Assembly: GCA_002422375.1 (NCBI GenBank)
Contig: DIUQ01000026.1
Coordinates: 1 to 43,912, forward strand
DNA from: a bacterium UBA6154
GTDB lineage: Bacteria; Actinomycetota; Actinomycetes; S36-B12
Direction: 5' to 3'
DNA: 43,912 nt
Shown: piece after piece, positions 9,423 to 18,659 of the stretch
How the letters are laid out: every line of letters begins with the position of its first letter
Numbering within the stretch: position 1 is the first letter of the stretch
Notes under the pieces: model-generated
Databases searched by the model: none
The model's input: the letters and a program-made list of their open reading frames with translations, nothing else
What the model was told of the DNA's origin: nothing
Position numbers and translations under genes: made by a program

Positions 9423-10139
9423 ATGTTGATCGAGGGATTTCCAGCAGGTTCATGGGCCACAAACTGCTACGTCGTGGCAGCCGGCCCCGGTGAACCGGCT
9501 CTGATCATTGATCCCGGCCAGGATTCCATACGGGGGATTCGCGAGATTGTGGAGAGGCACAAGCTTCACCCTGCGGCTGTCCTATTGACGCACGGACACA
9601 TGGACCACATCTGGTCAGTGGCACCATTAGGCAAGGAATTCGAGATTCCGGCCATGATTCACAGCAAAGACCGGTATCGGTTAGCAGATCCTGCGGGTAG
9701 CAGCCTGGTAGCGGCTCGGGAGCAGCTGCTGGCCATGACCCAGGGAGAGCTTGAGCTGACCGAGCCCGAGGACATTGTGATTATTGAGAACAACACATTC
9801 ATGTCTCTCGCCGGTTTAGAACTGGGATTTGAACACGCGCCGGGGCACACGGAAGGCTCCATGATCATTCGCCACACGACACCGGACGCTGAGGTTGTCT
9901 TCTCCGGCGACGTGTTGTTCGCCGGATCCATTGGTCGCACCGATTTGCCTGGTGGAAGTTCGACGGACATGCAACGGACACTGGAAAGTGTCATGCTGCC
10001 GCTGCCGGATCAAACCGTCGTTTTCCCCGGACACGGTGAATCGACCACCATGGGAGTGGAGAAAGCAACCAATCCTTATTTGCGCATGCCGTCCAATCCC
10101 CACTCGACGTCCACTCCCTACCCGACGAGGGGGCTGTGA
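9423..10139 (+). CDS. MBL-fold metallo-hydrolase (glyoxalase II-like), hisS-linked
   Basis: A 238-residue metallo-beta-lactamase-fold enzyme. The metal-binding motif HxHxDH is present as [10 protein letters not shown], with further ligands in [15 protein letters not shown] and FPGHGESTT, the usual order for hydroxyacylglutathione-hydrolase-like proteins. The substrate is unknown; thiol esters or thiol-linked metabolites are guesses from the family. It begins [18 protein letters not shown], typical of the version found directly before hisS in actinobacteria. Its stop overlaps the hisS start region (TGATG), so it is probably cotranscribed with hisS and aspS. No signal peptide, hence cytoplasmic. 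Confidence 0.9.
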   Translation: MLIEGFPAGSWATNCYVVAAGPGEPALIIDPGQDSIRGIREIVERHKLHPAAVLLTHGHMDHIWSVAPLGKEFEIPAMIHSKDRYRLADPAGSSLVAAREQLLAMTQGELELTEPEDIVIIENNTFMSLAGLELGFEHAPGHTEGSMIIRHTTPDAEVVFSGDVLFAGSIGRTDLPGGSSTDMQRTLESVMLPLPDQTVVFPGHGESTTMGVEKATNPYLRMPSNPHSTSTPYPTRGL

Positions 10140-11419
10140 TGTCGGACGCCATTCAAGCGCCCAAAGGAGTGCCGGACTACGCGCCACCCCGAAGCCGGGA
10201 TTTCCGGTTTGTGAGAGAGGCATTGTCGGCACCCGCTGTGCTGGCCGGTTACGACTACATTGAACTTCCGGTATTTGAGTCGACCGAACTGTTTGTACGC
10301 GGTGTTGGCGAAAGCACTGATGTCGTCAGCAAAGAGATGTACACCTTCACTGATCGCGGTGAAAGATCGATCACACTTCGACCCGAAGGTACGGCGGGGG
10401 TTATTCGCGCCATTATTGAGAACCGACTGGATAAAGCGGGTCTCCCGGTGAAGTTGTGGTACGCGGGTCCCTTCTTCCGAGCCGAAAGGCCACAGCAGGG
10501 AAGGTATCGCCAACTGCAACAAGTTGGAGTAGAAGTGGTGGGCAGCGACGATCCTGCCATTGATGCTGAAGTGATTGCCTTGGCCTATCAAGGGTTCCAG
10601 AGTTTAGGGTTGCGCGACTTCTTTCTTGACCTCACATCATTGGGATGCGCAACATGCCGACCGCCGTATCGGGACGCTTTGCAAGACTTCCTACTCACGT
10701 GCGATCTCGATCCGGAGACGCGGCAACGGGCTGAGATTAATCCTTTGCGCGTGCTTGACGACAAGAGAGAGTCCGTGAGGGTGCAAATGTCCCAGGCCCC
10801 GTTGATGGTGGATCATTTATGTACCGAATGCACCCAGCATTACGCGAGCGTCCGAGAATTTCTCGCAGCTATGGGTGTCACCTGGAGAGAAAATCCACAC
10901 CTTGTTCGCGGGTTGGACTACTACACCCGAACCACCTTTGAGTTTGTTCACCCGGGGCTCGGGGCCCAATCGGGTATCGGAGGGGGCGGAAGATACGACG
11001 GTCTGATGGCGGAATTAGGTGGATCGGACATGTCCGGTATCGGGTTCGGGTTAGGAACTGACCGCACTTTATTAGCATGTGAAGCAGAAGGGTTGACCCC
11101 GTTCAAGGACAGTCATATTCAGGTGTATTTCATCCCGCTCGGTTCGCAGGAGCGACTTACCGTGATTGGTTTGATGCAGGAATTGCGACTTCTCGGTGTT
11201 TCATGTGACATGGCTTTCGATTCCAGATCATTGAAATCCGCCATGAAGCATGCGGATCGGCTAGCCGCTCCATGTGTTGGTGTCCTGGGTGGGAGTGAGT
11301 TGGAGCATGGATCGGTAAGCATGAAAGATATGGCAACAGGTACACAAGAACTAGTTCCTGCAACAGCGGCATCTGTGCTGGAATTCCTAGAGGGCACCAA
11401 TCGAGAGGTAAGACGTTGA
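10139..11419 (+). CDS. hisS: histidyl-tRNA synthetase
   Basis: Charges tRNA-His with histidine; class II synthetase. The sequence shows PKGVPDYAP at the N-terminus, motif 2 as [17 protein letters not shown], the HisRS-specific [13 protein letters not shown], a motif 3 region [11 protein letters not shown], and the C-terminal anticodon-binding domain. Length (426) is normal. I place the start at ATG 10139, because GAGGGGG (10126-10132) is 6 nt upstream; the GTG at 10136 is too close to that site. It overlaps the preceding stop as TGATG and the following aspS start as TTGA, so the three genes form one translationally coupled unit. Confidence 0.95.
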   Translation: MSDAIQAPKGVPDYAPPRSRDFRFVREALSAPAVLAGYDYIELPVFESTELFVRGVGESTDVVSKEMYTFTDRGERSITLRPEGTAGVIRAIIENRLDKAGLPVKLWYAGPFFRAERPQQGRYRQLQQVGVEVVGSDDPAIDAEVIALAYQGFQSLGLRDFFLDLTSLGCATCRPPYRDALQDFLLTCDLDPETRQRAEINPLRVLDDKRESVRVQMSQAPLMVDHLCTECTQHYASVREFLAAMGVTWRENPHLVRGLDYYTRTTFEFVHPGLGAQSGIGGGGRYDGLMAELGGSDMSGIGFGLGTDRTLLACEAEGLTPFKDSHIQVYFIPLGSQERLTVIGLMQELRLLGVSCDMAFDSRSLKSAMKHADRLAAPCVGVLGGSELEHGSVSMKDMATGTQELVPATAASVLEFLEGTNREVRR

Positions 11420-13155
11420 TTCGCACCGCACTGGCAGGAAATTTGAGCTCGGCTGACGTTGGCAAGGACGTAGTCCTTGCTGGTTGGGTAGCTAGTCGGC
11501 GAGACCATGGTGGTGTTGCCTTCTTGGATCTTCGGGATTCCTCGGGGATTGCGCAGGTTGTTGTGCGAGATACAACCATGGCACAGGATCTACGCGACGA
11601 ATACTGCATAGCAGTGACCGGAACGGTGGAATTGCGACCTGAGGGGAACAGTAATCCGGATATTGCGTCCGGTGACATTGAAGTAATTACCAAGGAACTG
11701 ACGGTCTTGTCGGAGTCCGCTCCGCTGCCCTTCCAAATTGATGATCGCACATCTGTGAACGACGAGATCCGATTGAAGTACCGGTACCTCGACCTCCGAC
11801 GCAAGAGTGCGGGAGACGCACTGAGAATGCGATCAAAGGTCAGTCATATCGCTCGAAACGTTCTCTTCGACGAAGACTTTGTTGAAGTCGAAACCCCCAC
11901 CTTGACTCGGTCCACACCAGAAGGAGCCAGGGACTTTTTGGTTCCTGTTCGCCTAAAGCCTGGGCATTGGTATGCGTTGCCGCAGTCGCCTCAATTGTTT
12001 AAACAATTACTCATGGTCGGTGGCATGGAACGCTATTTTCAAATTGCCCGGTGCTATCGCGATGAAGATTTTCGTTCTGATCGACAACCAGAGTTCACCC
12101 AACTCGATATCGAAATGAGTTTTGTCAATCAAGAAGATGTTATTGACGTCGGCGAAAAAGTCATCAAGAGTATTTGGTCCGGCATCCTTGATTACAGCAT
12201 TGGCGATATTCCACACATGACCTACCACGAGGCCATGCGTCGATTTGGAAGTGACAAGCCTGACTTGCGTTTTGGGCTAGAGCTCGTTGATCTCACCGAG
12301 TTCTTTGCCTCGACTCCCTTCCGAGTTTTCCAAGCGGATTATGTAGGCGCGGTTGTCATGCCTGGCGGTGCGGATCAACCGCGGAGGGCTTTCGACGCAT
12401 GGCAGGAATGGGCCAAACAACGTGGAGCCAAAGGACTGGCTTATGTCACCGTCACTGCTGACGGTCTTGGCGGACCGGTAGCCAAGAACATTACCGATCA
12501 AGAACGAGATGCGCTTGCCGCAGCTGCGGGCGCGCAAGTGGGCGATTGCATCTTTTTCGCTGCTGGTCGGGCAGCTGATGCGCGAGCGCTACTCGGTGCG
12601 TTGCGCAATGAAATTGCAGACCGGCTCCAGCTGATTGACACAGCGGAGTGGAGTTTTGTGTGGATAGTCGATGCCCCCATGTTTGAGGAAGTGCAAAATG
12701 ACGCCGGGGAATGGGTGTGGACCGCGGTTCATCACCCTTTTACGTCGCCTAACGCAGAGTGGCTCAGGTCCTTCCAGGACAGCCCTGGCGAGGCATTGGC
12801 GTGGGCTTATGACCTCGTGTGCAACGGTAACGAGATCGGTGGTGGATCCATTCGTATTCACCAAGCTGATATCCAATCTGAAGTGTTTCGTGTCCTTGGG
12901 ATCAGTGAGCACGAGGCACAGGAAAAGTTTGGCTTCTTGCTCGAAGCCTTTGCGTATGGTCCGCCCCCGCACGGTGGGATTGCCTTTGGCTGGGATCGGA
13001 TTTGCATGCTCCTCGCTGGCGCCAATTCACTTCGCGATGTCATTGCTTTCCCGAAGACGGGGGGTGGGCACGATCCCTTAACGGGTGCTCCAACGGCCAT
13101 CACGGTGCTGCAAAGGCGTGAAGCTGGGATAGATGCGAAACCGCAATCGGAGTAA
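11416..13155 (+). CDS. aspS: aspartyl-tRNA synthetase (predicted non-discriminating)
   Basis: Class II synthetase charging tRNA-Asp. The 579-residue protein is bacterial type: OB anticodon domain ([19 protein letters not shown]), catalytic core with [18 protein letters not shown], an inserted GAD domain (about 290-420), and motif 3 [13 protein letters not shown]. The anticodon domain has RRDHGG with His at residue 31, the residue associated with non-discriminating AspRS, whereas discriminating enzymes have Leu there; so it may also make Asp-tRNA-Asn for a GatCAB amidotransferase. The start is a TTG at 11416 overlapping the hisS stop, with GAGAGG 7 nt upstream. Confidence 0.94.
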   Translation: MIRTALAGNLSSADVGKDVVLAGWVASRRDHGGVAFLDLRDSSGIAQVVVRDTTMAQDLRDEYCIAVTGTVELRPEGNSNPDIASGDIEVITKELTVLSESAPLPFQIDDRTSVNDEIRLKYRYLDLRRKSAGDALRMRSKVSHIARNVLFDEDFVEVETPTLTRSTPEGARDFLVPVRLKPGHWYALPQSPQLFKQLLMVGGMERYFQIARCYRDEDFRSDRQPEFTQLDIEMSFVNQEDVIDVGEKVIKSIWSGILDYSIGDIPHMTYHEAMRRFGSDKPDLRFGLELVDLTEFFASTPFRVFQADYVGAVVMPGGADQPRRAFDAWQEWAKQRGAKGLAYVTVTADGLGGPVAKNITDQERDALAAAAGAQVGDCIFFAAGRAADARALLGALRNEIADRLQLIDTAEWSFVWIVDAPMFEEVQNDAGEWVWTAVHHPFTSPNAEWLRSFQDSPGEALAWAYDLVCNGNEIGGGSIRIHQADIQSEVFRVLGISEHEAQEKFGFLLEAFAYGPPPHGGIAFGWDRICMLLAGANSLRDVIAFPKTGGGHDPLTGAPTAITVLQRREAGIDAKPQSE

Positions 13156-13166
13156 CTCGTCAACTT

Positions 13167-13856
13167 ATGAATCCCGTATTTCGAAGGGTTCGTCAGGCGC
13201 AAGCGACCACGGAGTTGGTGAGTGATGGCATCTACATCTGGATCAGCACTCAAGGTGACATAGCTGCGTGGCCGGATCATGAAATGGATGCAATGCAATT
13301 TTCGGAATTGATCAGGGCGCATGTCGACTCCGATATCAACTCCCTCAGCATTCCTGAATCCATGATCTCGGACAACATCCTTCAGCGGTTCGGCGCACAT
13401 TCGGTGGACAGATGGTCTTTCTTCGATCGAGTGGTCCAATCAGAGGAATCGATAACCAGTAGTGCAGGTATGGAGTTACTCCAGCCAGAAGACCCTCGAA
13501 TTAATAAGCTTCTCGCGTATTCGGACTCAGCCTACATTTTTGCCGGGGACTCGCGCGTCCATGCGTGGTACGGCATCAGCGACTTTGCGACAGGAGACTT
13601 GGTGTGCGTTGGTCACGAGCGTCGCGATGTTCCGGGCATGCTGCACGTGGGGAGTATCTGCACGGCACCGTCAGCCCGAGGTGCCGGATTAGCTGGCCGT
13701 TTCCTTCGTCACGTGTTGGGAGAAGCTCAACGGGAGTCCAAGGATGCAGTCTTCCTCGGAATGTATGCAGATAATGCAGCTGGACGTCGTCTGTATTTGC
13801 GGGAGGGATTTCAGGAGACGGGGCCTATTGCCTCCCTGCATCGGAGGAAGTTGTGA
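13167..13856 (+). CDS. GNAT-family N-acetyltransferase
   Basis: The C-terminal half (about 145-229) is a GNAT acetyltransferase domain: the acetyl-CoA loop is VGSICTAPSARGAGLAGRFL (R-G-A-G-L-A), followed by AVFLGMYADNAAGRRLYLREGF, the usual motif B with Asn-Tyr/Leu-Tyr. The N-terminal 140 residues match nothing I recognise and may be a second, degenerate GNAT fold, as in tandem GNAT proteins. The substrate is unknown. It starts 12 bp after the aspS stop with no good ribosome site, so coupling to aspS is likely. It interrupts the usual aspS-rarA neighbourhood. Confidence 0.8.
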   Translation: MNPVFRRVRQAQATTELVSDGIYIWISTQGDIAAWPDHEMDAMQFSELIRAHVDSDINSLSIPESMISDNILQRFGAHSVDRWSFFDRVVQSEESITSSAGMELLQPEDPRINKLLAYSDSAYIFAGDSRVHAWYGISDFATGDLVCVGHERRDVPGMLHVGSICTAPSARGAGLAGRFLRHVLGEAQRESKDAVFLGMYADNAAGRRLYLREGFQETGPIASLHRRKL

Positions 13857-13866
13857 ACGCTGCCCC

Positions 13867-13872
13867 TAGGGT
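13867..13872 (+). promoter_or_regulatory. leaderless-type -10 box for rarA
   Basis: TAGGGT is followed by exactly 6 nt and the rarA ATG at 13879. There is no Shine-Dalgarno. The spacing puts the predicted first transcribed base at or next to the A of the ATG. Confidence 0.5.
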
Positions 13873-13878
13873 TTCACC

Positions 13879-15195
13879 ATGAACTTGTTCGAGTCGGAGT
13901 CGACATCCCTGGCTCCCTTGGCGGTTCGGATGCGGCCTCGAACTTTTCAGGAACTCGTTGGGCAATCACGCGCGCTGGCTCCGGGGGGAGCGGTGCAACA
14001 GCTGCTTGCGGGACAATCGACCGTTTCCGTCATTCTCTGGGGCCCTCCAGGATCTGGGAAGACAACGATCGCCCACTTACTCTCATTGCACACCGAGAGC
14101 AAGTTCCAAGAATTGTCAGCGGTCACTGCTGGTGTGAAAGACGTCCGATTTGTTATTGATCAAGCGCGTGAACAGCAGAGCTTGTACGGGCGTAGGACAG
14201 TCTTGTTCATTGACGAGGTGCATCGCTTTAGCAAGTCTCAACAGGATGCACTGTTACCCGCCGTTGAAAATGGGTGGGTGACTCTGGTAGCTGCCACAAC
14301 CGAGAATCCAAGTTTTTCTGTGATCTCGCCCCTGCTATCTCGGAGTGTGGTGGTGCAGCTGGAATTACTGGATAACGCGTCAATTGTCGAGTTGCTCCAT
14401 AGAGCAGCAGCGTCTGAACGTGGTTTGACTAACGACTTCACGGTGGAAAGCGACGCAATCGACATACTTGCCCAGGCGAGTAGTGGCGATGCTCGACGGG
14501 CATTAACTGCGCTGGAGGCCTCTGCGAATGCTGCACGTGCACGTCAGAGCACTGTCATATCTGTGACAGATGTCAATACGGCCGTCTCGTATATCGCCAT
14601 TAATTACGATAAAGACGGTGATTCCCACTATGACGTTATTAGCGCTTTTATTAAATCGGTGCGGGGGAGTGACCCAGATGCTGCTATGCACTACCTAGCG
14701 CGCATGTTGCATGGCGGTGAGGATCCACGTTTTATTGCCCGGCGTCTCATGATTCTTGCGAGCGAGGACATAGGGCTGGCGGATTCGTCTGTCCTACCTG
14801 CTTGTGTAGCGGCAGCGCAAGCGGTTGCTCTGGTTGGAATGCCGGAAGCGCAAATTATTTTGGCTCACGTGACTCTGCTTGCTGCGCTGGCGCCCAAGTC
14901 CAATAGCGCGGTACTGGCTATTGGTGGGGCCATGTCTGATATTCAGCAGGGGAAGGTGGGAACAGTTCCCCCGCACTTACGAGATGGGCACTACCGGGGA
15001 GCAGAGCAATTAGGTCATGGAGTCGGGTACATCTATCCGCATGATGTTGAGCAAGGAGTAGCGGAGCAGGACTATATCCCCGAGCTGCTCAGCGGAACTC
15101 GGTATTACCAGCCGACTTCCCATGGAGCAGAGGAGAAGTGGAAGGTGGTCTCTGAGCGCCTCAGGGATTTACGCGAGGGTCGCTCGTTAGACTGA
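13879..15195 (+). CDS. rarA: replication-associated recombination AAA+ ATPase RarA (MgsA)
   Basis: RarA acts at stalled replication forks and gaps. The 438-residue protein has Walker A GPPGSGKT (55-62), Walker B LFIDEVHRF (DE at 112-113), sensor 1 ATTENPSFSV, and the family C-terminal tetramerisation region with YIAINYDKDGDSHYDVISAFIKSVRGSDPDAA and ARMLHGGEDPRFIARRLMILASEDIG. These C-terminal signatures separate it from RuvB and clamp-loader proteins. The start at ATG 13879 fits a leaderless promoter. A small gene follows 3 bp after the stop, then alaS, the usual actinobacterial order. Confidence 0.95.
   Translation: MNLFESESTSLAPLAVRMRPRTFQELVGQSRALAPGGAVQQLLAGQSTVSVILWGPPGSGKTTIAHLLSLHTESKFQELSAVTAGVKDVRFVIDQAREQQSLYGRRTVLFIDEVHRFSKSQQDALLPAVENGWVTLVAATTENPSFSVISPLLSRSVVVQLELLDNASIVELLHRAAASERGLTNDFTVESDAIDILAQASSGDARRALTALEASANAARARQSTVISVTDVNTAVSYIAINYDKDGDSHYDVISAFIKSVRGSDPDAAMHYLARMLHGGEDPRFIARRLMILASEDIGLADSSVLPACVAAAQAVALVGMPEAQIILAHVTLLAALAPKSNSAVLAIGGAMSDIQQGKVGTVPPHLRDGHYRGAEQLGHGVGYIYPHDVEQGVAEQDYIPELLSGTRYYQPTSHGAEEKWKVVSERLRDLREGRSLD
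15188..15193 (+). promoter_or_regulatory. leaderless-type -10 box for the small gene after rarA
   Basis: TAGACT overlaps the end of rarA and is followed by 5 nt and the ATG at 15199. No Shine-Dalgarno is present. Read-through from rarA is equally possible. Confidence 0.35.
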
Positions 15196-15198
15196 ACT

Positions 15199-15447
15199 AT
15201 GCGTAGATTGGTGTGGGTATCACTCGGTGCCACGGGCGGAATTCTTGCCTATCGCAAGGCTCAGGATCTCCTCGAGAGTGCCAAAGAAAAAGGTATGTTG
15301 CTGACCATCTCTGACACGTCGGCGTCCTTGCGTGGACTGGCGCAGGGCGCCTCCGAGCAGATCACTAAATTCCGAGAGAGTTCAACGCCACCTCGAGCCA
15401 TGACCGGTTCCGCTGCGTCAGCGGTGCGGGATCGCGCGGAACAGTGA
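15199..15447 (+). CDS. small protein, DUF6167-like
   Basis: An 82-residue protein with a short hydrophobic start (MRRLVWVSLGATGGILAYRKAQ) that could be a weak membrane anchor, followed by charged helical sequence. Position between rarA and alaS and the G-A-T/A-G-G start resemble the DUF6167 family common at this site in actinobacteria, but the match is by memory of context and short similarity only. Function is unknown. It ends about 100 bp before alaS. Confidence 0.6.
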   Translation: MRRLVWVSLGATGGILAYRKAQDLLESAKEKGMLLTISDTSASLRGLAQGASEQITKFRESSTPPRAMTGSAASAVRDRAEQ

Positions 15448-15481
15448 TCTTGTTTGCCCTATCGTGTCTAAGTAACGTTTA

Positions 15482-15500
15482 TTGACTAGCCTTGACTAGC
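15482..15500 (+). repeat. tandem 9-bp repeat upstream of alaS
   Basis: TTGACTAGC occurs twice (15482-15490 and 15492-15500), separated by one C, giving a 10-bp period, about one helical turn. Each copy begins TTGACT, a fair -35 element. A possible -10 (TAGTAC, 15518-15523) lies 20 bp after the second copy, which is long. It could be an alaS promoter region or a regulator site. Confidence 0.4.
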
Positions 15501-15546
15501 AGAGTTTTTCAACCACCTAGTACAGAAGAAAATAAGGGAGAGATTC

Positions 15547-18207
15547 ATGGATTCCGCCGAGATCAGAACGCGATTTTTGACGTTCTTTGCAGAGCGAGGC
15601 CATGAAATTGTGCCGTCAGCGTCACTACTTCTCGACGACCCGACACTTCTTTTTGTGAATGCGGGAATGGTGCCATTTAAACCGTACTTCCTGGGAGAAG
15701 CACCCCCTCCCTACCCGCGGGCAACAAGTGTTCAAAAAGTCGTCCGCACACTAGATATTGAGGAAGTAGGCAAGACAACTCGTCACGCATCCTTTTTCCA
15801 AATGGCGGGGAATTTCTCCTTTGGTGACTACTTCAAAGAGACGGCCATTCCGCTGGCTTGGGAACTCCTAACAACGCCAATTGCGCAGGGTGGATACGGG
15901 TTTGCACCTGAGAAGCTGTGGGTGACCGTTTATGAAGATGACGATCAGGCGGAACAAATCTGGCATGAGGTGGTGGGGGTCCCCTCTGAACGCATCCAAC
16001 GACGCGGAATGTTGGACAATTATTGGTCCATGGGCGTCCCCGGCCCTTGTGGTCCCTGTTCGGAAATTTATTACGACCGCGGACCGGACTACGGTGATGA
16101 AGGTGGTCCTATCGCCGACGAAAACCGGTATCTCGAAGTATGGAACCTAGTGTTCATGCAATTTGCCCGAGGCGAAGGTCCAGGCAAAGAGGGCTACCCG
16201 ATACTCGGCGAATTGCCCGCCAAGAACATTGATACCGGCATGGGATTAGAGCGCATGGCTGCGATCCTGCAAGGAGTCGACAATATTTATGAAATCGACA
16301 CCACGCGAGGGATTCTTGACACAGCATGCGCTATTACGGGAGTGACGTATGGGCAGAGCGAAGAGAAAGACATTCTGCTGCGAGTAATTGCCGACCATTC
16401 GCGAACCTGTGTGTTCTTGATCTCCGACGGAGTTGTTCCTGGCAATGAGGGTCGCGGATACGTTTTGCGGCGTCTCATGCGCCGCGTTATTCGCAATATG
16501 CGCATCCTCGGAGCTGACCAGCCATCCATGCCGCAGCTTGCTGAATCCTCCATCGACGTCATGGCGCCGCAATACCCGGAGTTAAATGATTCGCGCCATC
16601 GCATCGTGAGCGTGGTGACGGCTGAGGAACTCTCCTTCCGGCAGACTTTGACAACCGGATCACAACTTTTCGAACAGGCGGCGGAACAAACACGCCGATC
16701 TGGTTCAACATTGCTCACTGGCGACAAAGCATTCGCCCTGCACGACACCTATGGGTTCCCCATTGACCTCACCATGGAGATGGCCGCTGAGGCAGGTCTC
16801 ACCGTTGATCGCGAGGAATTCACTCGGCTCATGACTGAGCAGCGTCGTCGGGCCAAGGCAGATTCCGTTGCGCGGAAAAGTGACTTTGCTGCAACGACGG
16901 CCTATAAGGACATCTTGACGGCCGGTGGTTTGAATGATTTCTTGGGTTACTCCGAAACGGTGACGGAAGCAACCATCACCGGACTGGTTGTTGACGGTGA
17001 TGCATGCCCAGCCATTTCTGTCGGTGACCACGCGGAGATCATCCTGAATAGAACGCCTTTTTATGCCGAGTCCGGTGGCCAGCTCGGGGACCACGGTGTC
17101 ATTAGTGATTCCTCGGGCGCAGTTTTCGCGGTGACTGACGTGCAGTCGCCGGTCCCTGGACTTTTCCTACATCGAGGGGAAGTGACCGCCGGTGAATTTA
17201 CCGTTGGCCAGGCGGTAACAGGCCGGGTAGATGTTGAGCGTCGAAAAGCGATTTCACGGGCGCACACAGCCACACATATGGTGCATCGGGCCTTTCGCGA
17301 ACGACTGGGGGAGACAGCGACCCAAATGGGTTCGGAAAATTCCCCTGGTCGATTCCGATTTGATTTCCCAAGCCCTGAGCCGGTTTCCGCCCAGGTATTG
17401 CGGGACGTTGAGCAATATGTCAATGCCATGCTGATAGAGGACCTTGAAGTCAGCGCTGCGGTCATGTCCCAGCAAGAGGCACACTCCATGGGTGCCATGG
17501 CGCTATTCGGCGAAAAATATGGCGCTGAAGTTCGAGTAATTTCCGTGGGTGATTGGGCACATGAACTCTGCGGTGGAACGCATGCTCAGCGGTCAGGACA
17601 GCTCGGACTCGTGACATTCCTCAGCGAAGGCTCTGTTGGAGCCGGAGTCCGACGTGTTGAAGCTTTAGTCGGTGCAGACGCCTACCGATTTATGGCAAAT
17701 GAGCATGTCCTTGTCAATCAGCTGACCGAACTACTCAAAGTGCCCAGCGAACACCTAGTCGGCCGTATCGAGAAAACTCTGACCAGTCTTAAGGAAGCCG
17801 AGCGAGCTATTTCACACCATAAGCGGGCCGCTTTGCTCAGCGATTTTGCGTCAATTGTGGGAGAACCGGAGAAAGTGGAGGGGCTGACTCTGTGGATGTT
17901 TACCGCTCCTAGTGGGTTGACCGCACAAGATCTCCGGGAGTTAACATCCACTGCACTCAAGAAAACATCCGACCCCGCCGTGTGCTTAGCCTTTGCGCTC
18001 GAGGACTCTAAAGTTGTGACCGTGTCTGGTGCTAATCAAGCGGCAATTGACGCTGGTGCGTCCGCCCAGAATATTCTCGCCACGGCTCTCCTTGAACTCG
18101 AAGGGAAGGGTGGAGGAAAGGCCGAGTTTGCTCAGGGTTCCGGCACCAACATAACGGGCATTGATGCCGCTATGAAGCGTGTACGCGCCCAGCTGCAGGG
18201 ACTGTAA
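15547..18207 (+). CDS. alaS: alanyl-tRNA synthetase
   Basis: Charges tRNA-Ala and edits mischarged Ser/Gly. The 886-residue length is normal. The class II core contains GMVPFKPYFLG and ARHASFFQMAGNFSFGDYFK-type sequence near the N-terminus. The editing domain has the zinc-binding HxxxH (His 573 and His 577, in HTATHMVHRAF) and CGGTHAQRSG (Cys 675, His 679). The C-terminal C-Ala domain ends with Gly-rich GKGGGKAEFAQGSG. The start has AAGGGAG about 8 nt upstream, and the long upstream gap holds the alaS repeats. ruvX follows after 3 bp. Confidence 0.97.
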   Translation: MDSAEIRTRFLTFFAERGHEIVPSASLLLDDPTLLFVNAGMVPFKPYFLGEAPPPYPRATSVQKVVRTLDIEEVGKTTRHASFFQMAGNFSFGDYFKETAIPLAWELLTTPIAQGGYGFAPEKLWVTVYEDDDQAEQIWHEVVGVPSERIQRRGMLDNYWSMGVPGPCGPCSEIYYDRGPDYGDEGGPIADENRYLEVWNLVFMQFARGEGPGKEGYPILGELPAKNIDTGMGLERMAAILQGVDNIYEIDTTRGILDTACAITGVTYGQSEEKDILLRVIADHSRTCVFLISDGVVPGNEGRGYVLRRLMRRVIRNMRILGADQPSMPQLAESSIDVMAPQYPELNDSRHRIVSVVTAEELSFRQTLTTGSQLFEQAAEQTRRSGSTLLTGDKAFALHDTYGFPIDLTMEMAAEAGLTVDREEFTRLMTEQRRRAKADSVARKSDFAATTAYKDILTAGGLNDFLGYSETVTEATITGLVVDGDACPAISVGDHAEIILNRTPFYAESGGQLGDHGVISDSSGAVFAVTDVQSPVPGLFLHRGEVTAGEFTVGQAVTGRVDVERRKAISRAHTATHMVHRAFRERLGETATQMGSENSPGRFRFDFPSPEPVSAQVLRDVEQYVNAMLIEDLEVSAAVMSQQEAHSMGAMALFGEKYGAEVRVISVGDWAHELCGGTHAQRSGQLGLVTFLSEGSVGAGVRRVEALVGADAYRFMANEHVLVNQLTELLKVPSEHLVGRIEKTLTSLKEAERAISHHKRAALLSDFASIVGEPEKVEGLTLWMFTAPSGLTAQDLRELTSTALKKTSDPAVCLAFALEDSKVVTVSGANQAAIDAGASAQNILATALLELEGKGGGKAEFAQGSGTNITGIDAAMKRVRAQLQGL

Positions 18208-18210
18208 CGG

Positions 18211-18621
18211 GTGGGGGTTCGGGTCGCTTTCGACGTCGGTTCAGTTCGCATTGGCGTCGCTGTTTCGGATCCATCAGGGATACTGGCAAGCCCACAGCCG
18301 GCTATAGCTGCCGGCGAAAATTCGGTACAACAGGCAGCCGATCTGATCGCCGAACTCAACGCTAGTGAAGTTGTTATCGGTTTGCCCAGGACCCTTCGCG
18401 GTGGTGAAAGCAGTTCTACGGAATTAGCTCGCACCTGGGCATGTCATGTTGAAGCGGCCATCGACATTCCAGTTATTCTCGTAGATGAACGACTGACCAC
18501 TGTGCAGGCTCAGAGCGCCTTTATTCAGACTGGACAGAAAACAAAAAAGACCAAGGGAAAGATCGATAGCGCAGCGGCAGCCGTGATCCTTCAGAGTTAC
18601 TTGGATGGACTCGGGCGGTAG
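18211..18621 (+). CDS. ruvX: putative pre-16S rRNA nuclease / Holliday junction resolvase-like RuvX (YqgF)
   Basis: A 136-residue RNase H-fold protein of the YqgF family, linked to 16S rRNA 5' end maturation in Escherichia coli. The first acidic motif is AFDVGSVRIGVAVSDP, the middle block is EVVIGLPRTLRG, and the later DERLTTVQAQ and KIDSAAAAVILQSYLD hold the remaining acidic residues, all in expected order. The GTG start follows the alaS stop by 3 bp with a GGGTGGG-like upstream, so coupling to alaS is likely. mltG comes next, the typical actinobacterial order. Confidence 0.93.
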   Translation: MGVRVAFDVGSVRIGVAVSDPSGILASPQPAIAAGENSVQQAADLIAELNASEVVIGLPRTLRGGESSSTELARTWACHVEAAIDIPVILVDERLTTVQAQSAFIQTGQKTKKTKGKIDSAAAAVILQSYLDGLGR

Positions 18622-18659
18622 TACCGCGCTGACGTGACGTGAGGGAGGGATTGCAGCAA

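Noticed and set aside
10118..10591. 157-codon minus-strand frame over the hisS start
   Set aside because: No domain or ribosome site; opposite the conserved HisRS N-terminus.
11157..11804. 215-codon open frame on the minus strand across hisS/aspS
   Set aside because: It lies fully against two well-supported synthetase genes, has low-complexity Ser/Arg-rich sequence and no recognisable domain; it is an antisense shadow.
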